Positions 52,148 to 60,018 of a stretch of 64,000 bases of DNA are shown here, piece after piece; positions within the stretch are counted from its first letter, which is position 1, and each line of letters begins with the position of its first letter. A model generated the notes under the pieces. It did not search any database. It saw only the letters and a list, made by a program, of their open reading frames with translations, and had not been told where the DNA came from. The DNA is from Bacteriovorax sp. BAL6_X (GTDB lineage: Bacteria > Bdellovibrionota > Bacteriovoracia > Bacteriovoracales > Bacteriovoracaceae): NCBI RefSeq assembly GCF_000443995.1, contig NZ_AUMC01000009.1, positions 1-64,000 on the forward strand, read 5' to 3'. A program made the position numbers and the translations under genes.

Positions 52148-52678
52148 ATGGATATTACAAAATTTGAAAGAAACACGGAAGTATCAACAAAATGGATTGA
52201 AAATCTTGCTCTCGAAGAGATCAATATGGACGAAAGTGGTGTTGTTAGTTTTAACGACCATTTAAATCCGGCATTCCAACTTGAAGAATCTTCAATTAAC
52301 TTCATGAATAAACTCAGAGACCTTTTTGAGATTTATGTCCATAAATTTAATGAATACCGCGGCGATAATAATACGATCAAGATTTTCAAAATCGCTAATA
52401 CGATCAATGACTTTATGATCTATCGCAACTCACTTCGTCTTATTTTTGCAAGAAAGTCTGATGATCTTATTTCAATTGGCTTTTTGGCCAATGGAAAAGA
52501 TGTCTTTAGCGCAAGAACAAATGAATCACAAGTTCATGGTGGCGGTCACCTACATGAAATTCGTGCACATATTGGGCCATTTAACCAAATTACATGGCGC
52601 TTTGAAAATGAAGTTGTTGATTGTGATGCACTAGTAAGACACTACTTAAGCGAATTCATCAAGCTTTCGGCCCGTTAA
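52148..52678 (+). CDS. Conserved-looking protein of unknown function, downstream of 6S
   Basis: 176 residues, soluble, no signal or membrane span. A histidine-rich spot VHGGGHLHEIRAH lies near residue 130. No family recognised. It starts 70 bases after the 6S RNA and could be on its read-through transcript, as the gene after ssrS is in other bacteria. The stop is five bases from the stop of the converging gene. Confidence 0.6.
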   Translation: MDITKFERNTEVSTKWIENLALEEINMDESGVVSFNDHLNPAFQLEESSINFMNKLRDLFEIYVHKFNEYRGDNNTIKIFKIANTINDFMIYRNSLRLIFARKSDDLISIGFLANGKDVFSARTNESQVHGGGHLHEIRAHIGPFNQITWRFENEVVDCDALVRHYLSEFIKLSAR

Positions 52679-52683
52679 TAAAT

Positions 52684-53664
52684 TTAGATATAGTTGATTG
52701 TATCTTTAGATTCATGTGTTTCTTTAGAATCGAGACCTATTCGTAACTTTTGAACAGAGTATTCTAAAGACTCTTCTACTGATGGAAGTCGTAATTGAAG
52801 ATAGCCTTCAGCATTCGCTATATTCATATTGAAATTAAGTACACCTGAACTATTATCACCTACTTTAGCAGAACTCATAATTGGATATGGCCATTTACCT
52901 GAAGAAATTAATTTTCCTGGTTCTTGAAACTTTTCACAGTAAAGCTTTCCAAAGGCATATGTCGACATAAAATCATTGGAGCTAATTTGTAAGAGGCGAT
53001 TTTTAAGACCTCTCTCAACACAGATTTTAATTACCATTCCAAGGTAATCAATATCAAGAAATCCAGTCTTAATATAATCATCTAATTCTATTTCCTCTCT
53101 TGAATGTAGCTTTGCTTGAATTTTTTCAAAGAGGTTTCTTCTAACATGCACACCTCCTCTTCCATAAAGTCTACAGACTCTAAATACAAGATAATTAAGT
53201 GAAGATTTCTGAATGTAAAACTCTGCAGCAGCTTGAGTCTTGCCGTATGTTGTTGTTGGATCAGGTATATCTAATTCGAAATTTTCAGAAGACTCACCAG
53301 AGAATACAAAATTCGAAGATAGGTAGATAATTTGTGATTTATAGCGCTGACAAGTATCTGCAACAGTGAAAAGACCGCTTGTATTTAGCGCATCAGCTCT
53401 TCTCTCACTTAAGGCACAATCAACAATTGATGAAAGTCCTATTGCATATATCGTAATGTCTGGCTTGAAAGTATACATGATTAACTGAACTTCTTGTTTA
53501 CTATGAACATCACAAGGAATAGTTGTGATGCCATCAATAGAGACAGGGTTCTTATGGTATGTACCAACTATTTTGTAATCTTTCTTTAAGAAGCTCGCAA
53601 GCGAAGAACCTACAAAAGAAGAAATACCAAAGATTAAAATAGTCTTGGTTCTTTGTTCAGTCAT
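52684..53664 (-). CDS. dTDP-4-dehydrorhamnose reductase-like / SDR sugar-nucleotide reductase
   Basis: 326 residues, extended short-chain dehydrogenase. The NAD-binding start ILIFGISSFVGSSLASFL (residues 9-26) is a variant GxxxxxG site; the catalytic pair YGKTQ (Tyr, Lys) and the RmlD-type block VFSGE are seen. It should reduce a nucleotide-sugar, possibly for surface glycans or flagellin glycosylation since it lies next to flagellin genes. Exact substrate unknown. Confidence 0.8.
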   Translation of the reverse strand: MTEQRTKTILIFGISSFVGSSLASFLKKDYKIVGTYHKNPVSIDGITTIPCDVHSKQEVQLIMYTFKPDITIYAIGLSSIVDCALSERRADALNTSGLFTVADTCQRYKSQIIYLSSNFVFSGESSENFELDIPDPTTTYGKTQAAAEFYIQKSSLNYLVFRVCRLYGRGGVHVRRNLFEKIQAKLHSREEIELDDYIKTGFLDIDYLGMVIKICVERGLKNRLLQISSNDFMSTYAFGKLYCEKFQEPGKLISSGKWPYPIMSSAKVGDNSSGVLNFNMNIANAEGYLQLRLPSVEESLEYSVQKLRIGLDSKETHESKDTINYI

Positions 53665-53699
53665 GTTTCTATTATATAGGTAAGATTTGATTTTTGAGA

Positions 53700-53744
53700 A
53701 AAAAAAGAGGAGGCAACTATGTCCTATTCAGGACCATAGTCGCC
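53700..53744 (-). terminator. Terminator after the second flagellin gene
   Basis: GGCAACTATGTCCT (53712-53725) pairs with AGGACCATAGTCGCC (53730-53744) with few mismatches; on the reverse strand a CTC spacer then a T-run follow. Confidence 0.7.
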
Positions 53745-53756
53745 TATTTGATTAGT

Positions 53757-54590
53757 TTATCCGATTAGTTTTAATGCCACATTTGGCACTTGGTTTGCCT
53801 GTCCAAGAACAGAGGCTCCCGCCTGAATTAGAATGTTGTTCTTAGTCATGTCGGCAGTTTCTTTTGCCACATCAACATCTCTAATTCGCGATTTTGCTGC
53901 ACTTAAGTTCTCGTCGCTGACTCCCAAGTTATTGACTGTTGATGTAAGTCTATTCTGTAACGCACCCATATTAGCGCGATAACCGTTGACTGCGACCAAC
54001 GCATCGTCAAGTTTCTTAAGAACTGCTTGTGAGCCTTCTTTAGTAGCAACACTTTCTGAGGAAAGTCCCAGCGCTGTAATAGTTGCGTCAGACCCTGCTG
54101 CATCGTACGTGAGTCGATCAAGCATTGGATCATTATTGACTCCAACTTGAAATTCCAGCCTGCCTCCTGTCCCATCGAGCAGTTGTGTTCCATTAAAGTT
54201 TGAAGACTTCGCGATTCTATCGATCTCGTCTTTAAGCTGTTGAAACTCGATGTCTGAAAATGCCCTTTCAGTATCCCCAATCGTGTCAGAGGCAGTTTGT
54301 ACTGCAAGCTCTCTAAGACGAATGATGATATTTGAAACTTCATTTAATCCACCTTCTGCTACTTGGACAAGTGAGATTGCATCGTTTGCGTTTCTCTTTG
54401 CTTGCCTCATACCTCTGATCTGTGCTTTTAAGTTTTCACTAATTGCCAGTCCAGCGGCGTCATCTCCAGCTCTTGTAATTCGTTCACCTGAAGATAGTTT
54501 TCTTAAGTTGTCCCCAACTCTTTTATTTGTAAGTGACATTGCTCTTTGTGCTGCGATAGATGCCACGTTTGTATTAATTCTGATACCCAT
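53757..54590 (-). CDS. fliC: Flagellin (second copy)
   Basis: 277 residues, with the typical flagellin D0/D1 ends (MGIRINTNVASIAAQRAMS at the start and LIQAGASVLGQANQVPNVALKLI in parts at the end) and a short, variable middle. Filament subunit exported by the flagellar type III system. A six-codon upstream reading frame with a strong ribosome site ends two bases before its ATG. It lies after the other flagellin, in the same direction. Confidence 0.97.
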   Translation of the reverse strand: MGIRINTNVASIAAQRAMSLTNKRVGDNLRKLSSGERITRAGDDAAGLAISENLKAQIRGMRQAKRNANDAISLVQVAEGGLNEVSNIIIRLRELAVQTASDTIGDTERAFSDIEFQQLKDEIDRIAKSSNFNGTQLLDGTGGRLEFQVGVNNDPMLDRLTYDAAGSDATITALGLSSESVATKEGSQAVLKKLDDALVAVNGYRANMGALQNRLTSTVNNLGVSDENLSAAKSRIRDVDVAKETADMTKNNILIQAGASVLGQANQVPNVALKLIG

Positions 54591-54592
54591 GA

Positions 54593-54613
54593 TTAGTCTC
54601 CTTCAATCATCAT
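54593..54613 (-). CDS. Six-codon leader peptide before the flagellin
   Basis: Reverse strand: AGGAGG, five bases, then ATG ATG ATT GAA GGA GAC TAA, ending two bases before the flagellin ATG. The peptide would be MMIEGD. It may couple translation of the flagellin; it could also be chance, since the second GGAG (inside the peptide) also serves the flagellin ATG. Confidence 0.4.
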   Translation of the reverse strand: MMIEGD

Positions 54614-54632
54614 ATAAACCTCCTGTTTGATA

Positions 54633-54651
54633 ATTGAGCTTCCAGCTCAAT
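54633..54651 (-). other. Hairpin in the second flagellin leader
   Basis: ATTGAGCT (54633-54640), loop TCC, AGCTCAAT (54644-54651): a perfect eight-base stem about 20 bases upstream of the leader peptide. May stabilise the mRNA or regulate translation. Confidence 0.4.
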
Positions 54652-54848
54652 AAATTCGTTAATAATTAAATAATGCTTCTACGGATAAACCAATCATTCC
54701 TCTTTATATATTTTGCCAAGCAATTAAAGGTTGCAGTCTCTAATTGCCGTACATAACTTATCCAGTAGTATGCATATTATTGACTCCGTGTTCTTTACTC
54801 TAAAATTTTCTAAACAATGCTAGTGCCATCCGGCGCTGTCAGGGGTTA

Positions 54849-55697
54849 TTACCCTTGAGCAGCTGCCTGGATTAAGCTTAGTGCACTGTTTGTACTAGTG
54901 TTCGCTTGAGCAAGAACCGAAGTACCGGCAGTCATTAGAATATTTTGTTTTGTTAAGTTTGCAGTTTCTGCAGCTACGTCAGTGTCTCTTACACGAGAGT
55001 TTGCTGCACTTAAGTTTTCAATCGACGTTGCTATATTATTTACCGTTGACTGAAGTCTGTTTTGAAGGGCACCAAAGTCTGCTCTAATACCAGATACAGA
55101 GATAATTGCTTGATCAATTGATGATAGAGAGTTCTGTGCAGAAATCTTATCAGCAACTGATGCTAAGTTAAGACCAAGAGCTGCAACGTTTACGTCAGCT
55201 GATGATGCATCAAATGTTAAACGATCTGATATAGGGTCATTACGCGTACCGATTTGAATATCAAATACTGCACCTGTACCATTTAGTAGTGGTACTCTGT
55301 TGAATTCTGTTGAGTTAGCGATACGATCAACTTCAGAAGTTAATTGTTCGAACTCTACGTTTAGGAACTTTCTTTCAGTTGCTCCAATAGTATCCGAAGC
55401 TGCTTGTACTGATAGTTCTCTAAGTCTAATTAAGATATTTGAAACTTCACCTAAAGCACCTTCAGCAATTTGAACTAGTGAAATACCGTCTTCTGCGTTT
55501 CTTTCAGCTTGTCCAAGACCTCTAATTTGAGCCTTTAGGTTTTCAGAGATTGCTAGACCTGCGGCATCGTCACCCGCTCTGTTAATTCTCTGACCTGATG
55601 ATAATTTTTCTAGAGATTGCTGCATACCAAGACGTGTTCCACGTAGGTTTCTCTGTGCGTTTAGAGATGCAACGTTCGTGTTAATTCGTAGTCCCAT
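54849..55697 (-). CDS. fliC: Flagellin (first copy)
   Basis: 282 residues with the flagellin N- and C-terminal helices (LRINTNVASLNAQRNL; TAGTSVLAQANTSTNSALS) and a short middle. Close to, but clearly different from, the second copy, so the filament may contain both. AAGGAGG precedes the ATG and a sigma-28-type promoter lies 85-111 bases upstream. Confidence 0.97.
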   Translation of the reverse strand: MGLRINTNVASLNAQRNLRGTRLGMQQSLEKLSSGQRINRAGDDAAGLAISENLKAQIRGLGQAERNAEDGISLVQIAEGALGEVSNILIRLRELSVQAASDTIGATERKFLNVEFEQLTSEVDRIANSTEFNRVPLLNGTGAVFDIQIGTRNDPISDRLTFDASSADVNVAALGLNLASVADKISAQNSLSSIDQAIISVSGIRADFGALQNRLQSTVNNIATSIENLSAANSRVRDTDVAAETANLTKQNILMTAGTSVLAQANTSTNSALSLIQAAAQG

Positions 55698-55781
55698 TCT
55701 ATCCTCCTTGACTGGGTACCGACAAGATTCCTTCCTGTCAGTCAGCTGAAATCCATACAGCTGTACAATTGTTACACCACC

Positions 55782-55808
55782 TTATCGCTCCAAATTCTTA
55801 ACTCTTTA
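55782..55808 (-). promoter_or_regulatory. Sigma-28 promoter of the first flagellin
   Basis: Reverse strand: TAAAGAGT (55808-55801), 11-base spacer, AGCGATAA (55789-55782), matching the FliA consensus TAAAGTTT-N11-GCCGATAA in 12 of 16 positions with exact spacing. Confidence 0.75.
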
Positions 55809-55934
55809 GAAAAAAATTGTATATTTCTTATACGAAACTTTTTGCCTAGTTAAGAAGTTTTCTCAGTATTCATGGGGACTTTGAATTCTAGATTAATTTA
55901 CTCGAGATTAAAGTTTTAAAAAAATGTAAAATAT

Positions 55935-56942
55935 ATGGACATGATACTTACAACTTTAGATCAATATTCTCACTTAAAAGACATACTCAATAAAGAAATT
56001 GAAAAAGCTTTTCATTATAAAGATGACAATAGCTTTAATACTGATTTCTTCCAACTAATGAAGGAGAGCAATCATAATAACTGTCACCTTCTTCTTGATG
56101 AGAATGAGAACTTAATCGCCCATATAGGTGTAAGGCCAGTCACACTACATTATAAAGGCCAAGAATTAAAAACAATACTTCTTGGAGGTATTGTCACTAA
56201 AGAAGAGTTTCAAGGAAAAGGCCACTTTAAAAAACTCTATAATCATATAAAGAGTATCTATAAGGATAACTACTCACTGGCAATTCTTTGGAGTGACAAT
56301 ATGAGTGTCTACAAAAAACTTGGCTACACTCAATTTGGACTAACAGCAGTCATTGGTGATACCCCTTCGACAGAGGACGAGATTAAACAAAGAGGCTATC
56401 ATCAAGTTCCTATCCAACAAATCCCAAAAGAAAGATTGGAAAATAAATATAACGAATCATATAAAGAGACTATTTCTATTAAAAGGACTTTAACAGAATG
56501 GAATGATATTCAAAAAATATCTTCGATGAAAATATATATGAATGACAATAATGATTATCTTTTCTTTGAGAAGGGACAAGATTTAAAAGGTATTATTCAT
56601 GAATGTTCTTTCGCTAATAATAAAGTAGAGCTTTCAAAATTCAAAGGACTACAATTACTTAATCCAACCCCTCTAGATAATAATTCATTCTACATCCACC
56701 TTGCATGGGGGAAAGTTATAAATACTTCAGACTTTTCAAAATTCTTGAGTGCCATTACAAATGGTCAGGTTTCGATTTCAGAATTTCTAGCAGATTCAGA
56801 TAAGATAACTCTTACAATTAACGAAGAATCGTATTTATTTAAAAGAGAAGAAGTCCTACCACTTCTATTTGGGCCAGAGCAAGCAATTGAGCTACAAGAC
56901 TTAATTCCTCAAATCTATATTACTGGCGCAGATAGTATTTAA
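55935..56942 (+). CDS. GNAT-family N-acetyltransferase
   Basis: 335 residues. The N-terminal half (about 40-140) has the GNAT core: LLGGIVTKEEFQGKGHFKKLY holds the acetyl-CoA loop QGKGH, and LWSDNMSVYKKLGY the end of the fold. The second half is a separate domain without known family. It may acetylate an amine such as a sugar, antibiotic or protein; no substrate is apparent. Divergent from the flagellin gene; the tail abuts UbiB. Confidence 0.8.
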   Translation: MDMILTTLDQYSHLKDILNKEIEKAFHYKDDNSFNTDFFQLMKESNHNNCHLLLDENENLIAHIGVRPVTLHYKGQELKTILLGGIVTKEEFQGKGHFKKLYNHIKSIYKDNYSLAILWSDNMSVYKKLGYTQFGLTAVIGDTPSTEDEIKQRGYHQVPIQQIPKERLENKYNESYKETISIKRTLTEWNDIQKISSMKIYMNDNNDYLFFEKGQDLKGIIHECSFANNKVELSKFKGLQLLNPTPLDNNSFYIHLAWGKVINTSDFSKFLSAITNGQVSISEFLADSDKITLTINEESYLFKREEVLPLLFGPEQAIELQDLIPQIYITGADSI

Positions 56943-58658
56943 TTATTTACGATGTTTAAGAGTTCCATAACCTAGTGCTCCTAAAGATAATAACCACAGG
57001 ATTAAAGTTATAGTTGGGTAATCGAGAAGTGCACCTCGATAGAGGTCTGGCCCAGAAACAAATGACTTTCCAGCAAAAAACAGCACTCCACCAAGGATAT
57101 AAAAAGATAATAATCTTACGCTACTTGCTAGTGAGGAAATTGGTTTCCAAATACCTTTATGCCTAATTTTAACTGCATAGTTATTTTTTGCAAACTCTTT
57201 TAAAAACCACTTCAGATGCCTCGGAACAATTCTAGACGCACTTAAGACATCTTTTGCAATCCACATTCCATCTTCAATAAAACTATCAGTTGAAAAGCTA
57301 TCTTTTATAATGTCATTTATATCTCCTTCTAAAAGATTAAAGATATCAAAATCAAGATCAAGAGACTGCCCAACTCCATCAAGAGTTATCAATGCTCTAA
57401 AGACGACAAACCACTCACTTGGTAAAAAGATATGATGTTCTCTAAGAGTAGTAATAATTGAACTAATAATTAAAGAGAAATTAGTCTGTTGAACAGTTAG
57501 TCCAATTTGTGGACCAATTGCATTCTTTATATCAATAATTAACTTATCAACATCTGGTACAGTTTCATAAATTGCAACATCCAAGAACTCATAGACTAAG
57601 TTTTCAAAATTCTGAGTTAAGATAGCATAGATAATTGCGATAAAGTTTTGACGAGCATTTTTAGAAAGGTTTCCAACAAGGCCAAAATCAATTAGGGCAA
57701 TTTTTCCATTAGGAAGATAAAAGAAGTTTCCACCATGTAGGTCTGCGTGAAAGAATCCTTCATTTAAAAAACATCGCATAAAGATTTTTACGCATTCATC
57801 GAGTTTTGAGTCTAATTCAGCGATATGCTCACTAATTCTAGTGCTATCACTAAATGGTATTCCCTCAATCAACTCCATGACCAATAGGTCATGACAAGTA
57901 AAGTCTTTATATATTTTAGGTAAATGAAAGATTTCAGATGAATCGTACTTCGCAATTATTTTTTTGAGTTTCTCACAATTAAGTGCTTCAACATTGAAGT
58001 TTAATTCACTCTGGAGAGAGAAAGAGAAATCTTCTAGAACTTTAGAGAAGCCCAAGAACTTAAAGTCATCTGCCGCCCTCTCTGTTTGTGTTGCCAAAAA
58101 GATAAGTATTGAAAGATCTGTTTGAATGATTCGATCAATTCCTGGTCTTTTAACTTTTAAGACAACTTTTTCACCTGTTAGTAATTCAGCTCGATAGACT
58201 AAACCAATAGAGGCCGTTCCAATCGGCTGTTCTTCTACATTATTAAAGATTTGCTCTATCTTTTTCCCTAGCGAGGCTTCGACATTCTTTTTGATTTCTG
58301 AAAATTGGATCGGTTTCACTTCATCTCTAAGCTTTTTCATATGCTTAATGAAGTCTTCATCAAAAATATCTTCTCTTGTGCTAAGTAGCTGGCCAAATTT
58401 AACAAAAGCAGGCCCAAGTTCTTCGAAACAAAGTCTTAGGCGATACCCCATTACATCACCCCACGAATTGTCATGAACAGAAACTTTTTGTGATTCTTCA
58501 CTTTTTCTAGGGAAAACAAAGTTTGGGATTATATTAATAACATTTTGAGAAACAAATTCATCAAGGCCGTTTTTAGCAAAAACCGTAGCAATCTCTCTTA
58601 AACGAGAAATATTTCTAATTGTTTTCGTTATCTTAAAGCTCGTCGTTATTAGGCCCAC
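56943..58658 (-). CDS. ubiB: UbiB/AarF (ABC1) family protein kinase-like
   Basis: 571 residues. ABC1 marks: the KxGQ motif in FVKFGQLLSTRED (about residue 90), Lys in VLKVKRPG, HADLHGGNFF and the Mg-binding DFGLVG. Two C-terminal membrane spans (about 515-560) are as in UbiB. Supports ubiquinone (or menaquinone) synthesis by an ATP-dependent step. The stop adjoins that of the GNAT gene. Confidence 0.93.
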   Translation of the reverse strand: MGLITTSFKITKTIRNISRLREIATVFAKNGLDEFVSQNVINIIPNFVFPRKSEESQKVSVHDNSWGDVMGYRLRLCFEELGPAFVKFGQLLSTREDIFDEDFIKHMKKLRDEVKPIQFSEIKKNVEASLGKKIEQIFNNVEEQPIGTASIGLVYRAELLTGEKVVLKVKRPGIDRIIQTDLSILIFLATQTERAADDFKFLGFSKVLEDFSFSLQSELNFNVEALNCEKLKKIIAKYDSSEIFHLPKIYKDFTCHDLLVMELIEGIPFSDSTRISEHIAELDSKLDECVKIFMRCFLNEGFFHADLHGGNFFYLPNGKIALIDFGLVGNLSKNARQNFIAIIYAILTQNFENLVYEFLDVAIYETVPDVDKLIIDIKNAIGPQIGLTVQQTNFSLIISSIITTLREHHIFLPSEWFVVFRALITLDGVGQSLDLDFDIFNLLEGDINDIIKDSFSTDSFIEDGMWIAKDVLSASRIVPRHLKWFLKEFAKNNYAVKIRHKGIWKPISSLASSVRLLSFYILGGVLFFAGKSFVSGPDLYRGALLDYPTITLILWLLSLGALGYGTLKHRK

Positions 58659-58748
58659 ATAATATCCTTTAGAAAATATCTATTATTTTATCACGATAGA
58701 CCCAAAAGGTGCATAGCCCTATTGCCAGAAAAATGGTAAAAATAAGGA

Positions 58749-59240
58749 GTGAAAGATATTTTTATTATTACATCACTTTTATTTTCTCTAGTGACTCATG
58801 CAAATGATGAGACTTGCTCGCGCGTTGCAGTAATTAATCAACAAGAAATTCTTATTGATCCAAGCTCCTCTTTAAAAGGAGAGGGCCTTCGCTACCATCT
58901 TGAAAAAGACAAAGTGGCCCTAAGTTATTTAAATGATTATCAATCATTACAGGAAGACATTTGGCGTCCTGCAGTAATGGGAACTATTGGATCGGGCCTT
59001 ATTTTGTCCGCGTTTCTAACAAACCCTAGCTCAAATACCAGAAGAAGCCTTATTGCATCAGGAACTGTTGTTCTCATTCTTAACTACTTATTAACGAAGA
59101 CAATTCAAACTAGTAATGAAGAGCTACTTTACAAGAGTATTAATGAGTACAATAAGAGACAAGAACCTAAGATCTTTCTAAAGTCTGATGACCAAATAAA
59201 TACGCCTGAAGTTTATATTGAAAAAAGCTGGAGCTTCTAA
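58749..59240 (+). CDS. Exported or membrane protein of unknown function
   Basis: 163 residues starting at GTG 58749. The GTG overlaps the last base of AAGGAG (58744-58749), so this site cannot serve it; a downstream ATT at 58758 would be at normal distance. A signal peptide (about 1-18, ending THA) is followed by two hydrophobic segments (about 76-92 and 99-117) and a charged tail. No family recognised. Its stop overlaps the next start in TAATG. Confidence 0.6.
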   Translation: MKDIFIITSLLFSLVTHANDETCSRVAVINQQEILIDPSSSLKGEGLRYHLEKDKVALSYLNDYQSLQEDIWRPAVMGTIGSGLILSAFLTNPSSNTRRSLIASGTVVLILNYLLTKTIQTSNEELLYKSINEYNKRQEPKIFLKSDDQINTPEVYIEKSWSF

Positions 59241-59536
59241 TGATGGACAATAAAGAAATTACTTGCCATGCGTGTCATAAAGCATTGGACCTTGAAGCGG
59301 GACAGAAAATCTCGTTAAAAGAAGAGTGTCCGTATTGCTACGCTAGTGTTCATTGTTGTAAAATGTGTAAGTTCTATGACATTACCGCATATAACGAGTG
59401 TCGAGAATCAAGTGCTGACCGCATTGTTGAGAAAGAAAAAGCTAATTTTTGTGACTACTTCGTCCTTAAGGGCGGTGGTGATGGCGGAGATAGTCAGGGT
59501 GACCTACTTGCCGCTGCAAACGCATTATTTAAATAA
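59240..59536 (+). CDS. Small cysteine-rich zinc-ribbon-like protein
   Basis: 98 residues with GGAG five bases upstream. Cys clusters CHAC (9-12), CPYC (30-33), CCKMC (39-43), plus single cysteines at 53 and 70, suggest two zinc-binding sites. The tail (73-98) is Gly-rich then helical. Conserved in style of DUF ribbons; no specific family recalled. It lies directly before greA, with which it is likely cotranscribed. Confidence 0.68.
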   Translation: MMDNKEITCHACHKALDLEAGQKISLKEECPYCYASVHCCKMCKFYDITAYNECRESSADRIVEKEKANFCDYFVLKGGGDGGDSQGDLLAAANALFK

Positions 59537-59547
59537 AGGAATTATTA

Positions 59548-60018
59548 ATGGCAAATCCAATAACAAAACAAGGTTACGATACAATTCAAACTGAGCTTGA
59601 CCACTTGATAAAAGTAGAAAGAGAAGAGCTTAAGATTACAATAGCCGAAGCAAGAGAGCTTGGTGACTTAAAAGAAAATGCTGAGTATCATGCAGCTAAA
59701 GAGAAACAAGGCGTCGTTGAAGGACGTATCTCGCAACTTCAAGGGATTCTTGCGAGCTGTGAAGTTATCGACCCTAGTACAATTAAATCTGATAAAGTTG
59801 TTTTTGGAGCAACTATAACTATTTTAAATATGGAAACTGACGAATCACAGACTGTTAAGATTGTTGGTGAGTCGGAATCGGATATGAAGAAAGGACTAAT
59901 TTCATATAATAGCCCTTTAGGCAAAGCACTTATTGGTAAGCAAGAAGGTGACGAAGTTGTCGTACGTGCACCAAAAGGTGATATTGAATATGAGGTGGAG
60001 AGCATTGAGTTTAAATAA
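59548..60018 (+). CDS. greA: Transcription elongation factor GreA
   Basis: 156 residues with the full GreA layout: N-terminal coiled coil (RELGDLKENAEYHAAKEKQ with the acidic tip) and C-terminal FKBP-like domain (ISYNSPLGKALIGKQEGDEV). It restarts stalled RNA polymerase by stimulating transcript cleavage. AAAGGAATT precedes the ATG. Its end overlaps recG. Confidence 0.96.
   Translation: MANPITKQGYDTIQTELDHLIKVEREELKITIAEARELGDLKENAEYHAAKEKQGVVEGRISQLQGILASCEVIDPSTIKSDKVVFGATITILNMETDESQTVKIVGESESDMKKGLISYNSPLGKALIGKQEGDEVVVRAPKGDIEYEVESIEFK

Noticed and set aside
54250-54630. 126-codon plus-strand frame opposite the second flagellin
   Set aside because: It is antisense to conserved flagellin sequence; no ribosome site.
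59933-59989. Upstream extension of recG into greA
   Set aside because: It is out of frame with greA and without a ribosome site; RecG homology begins only after about 60010.
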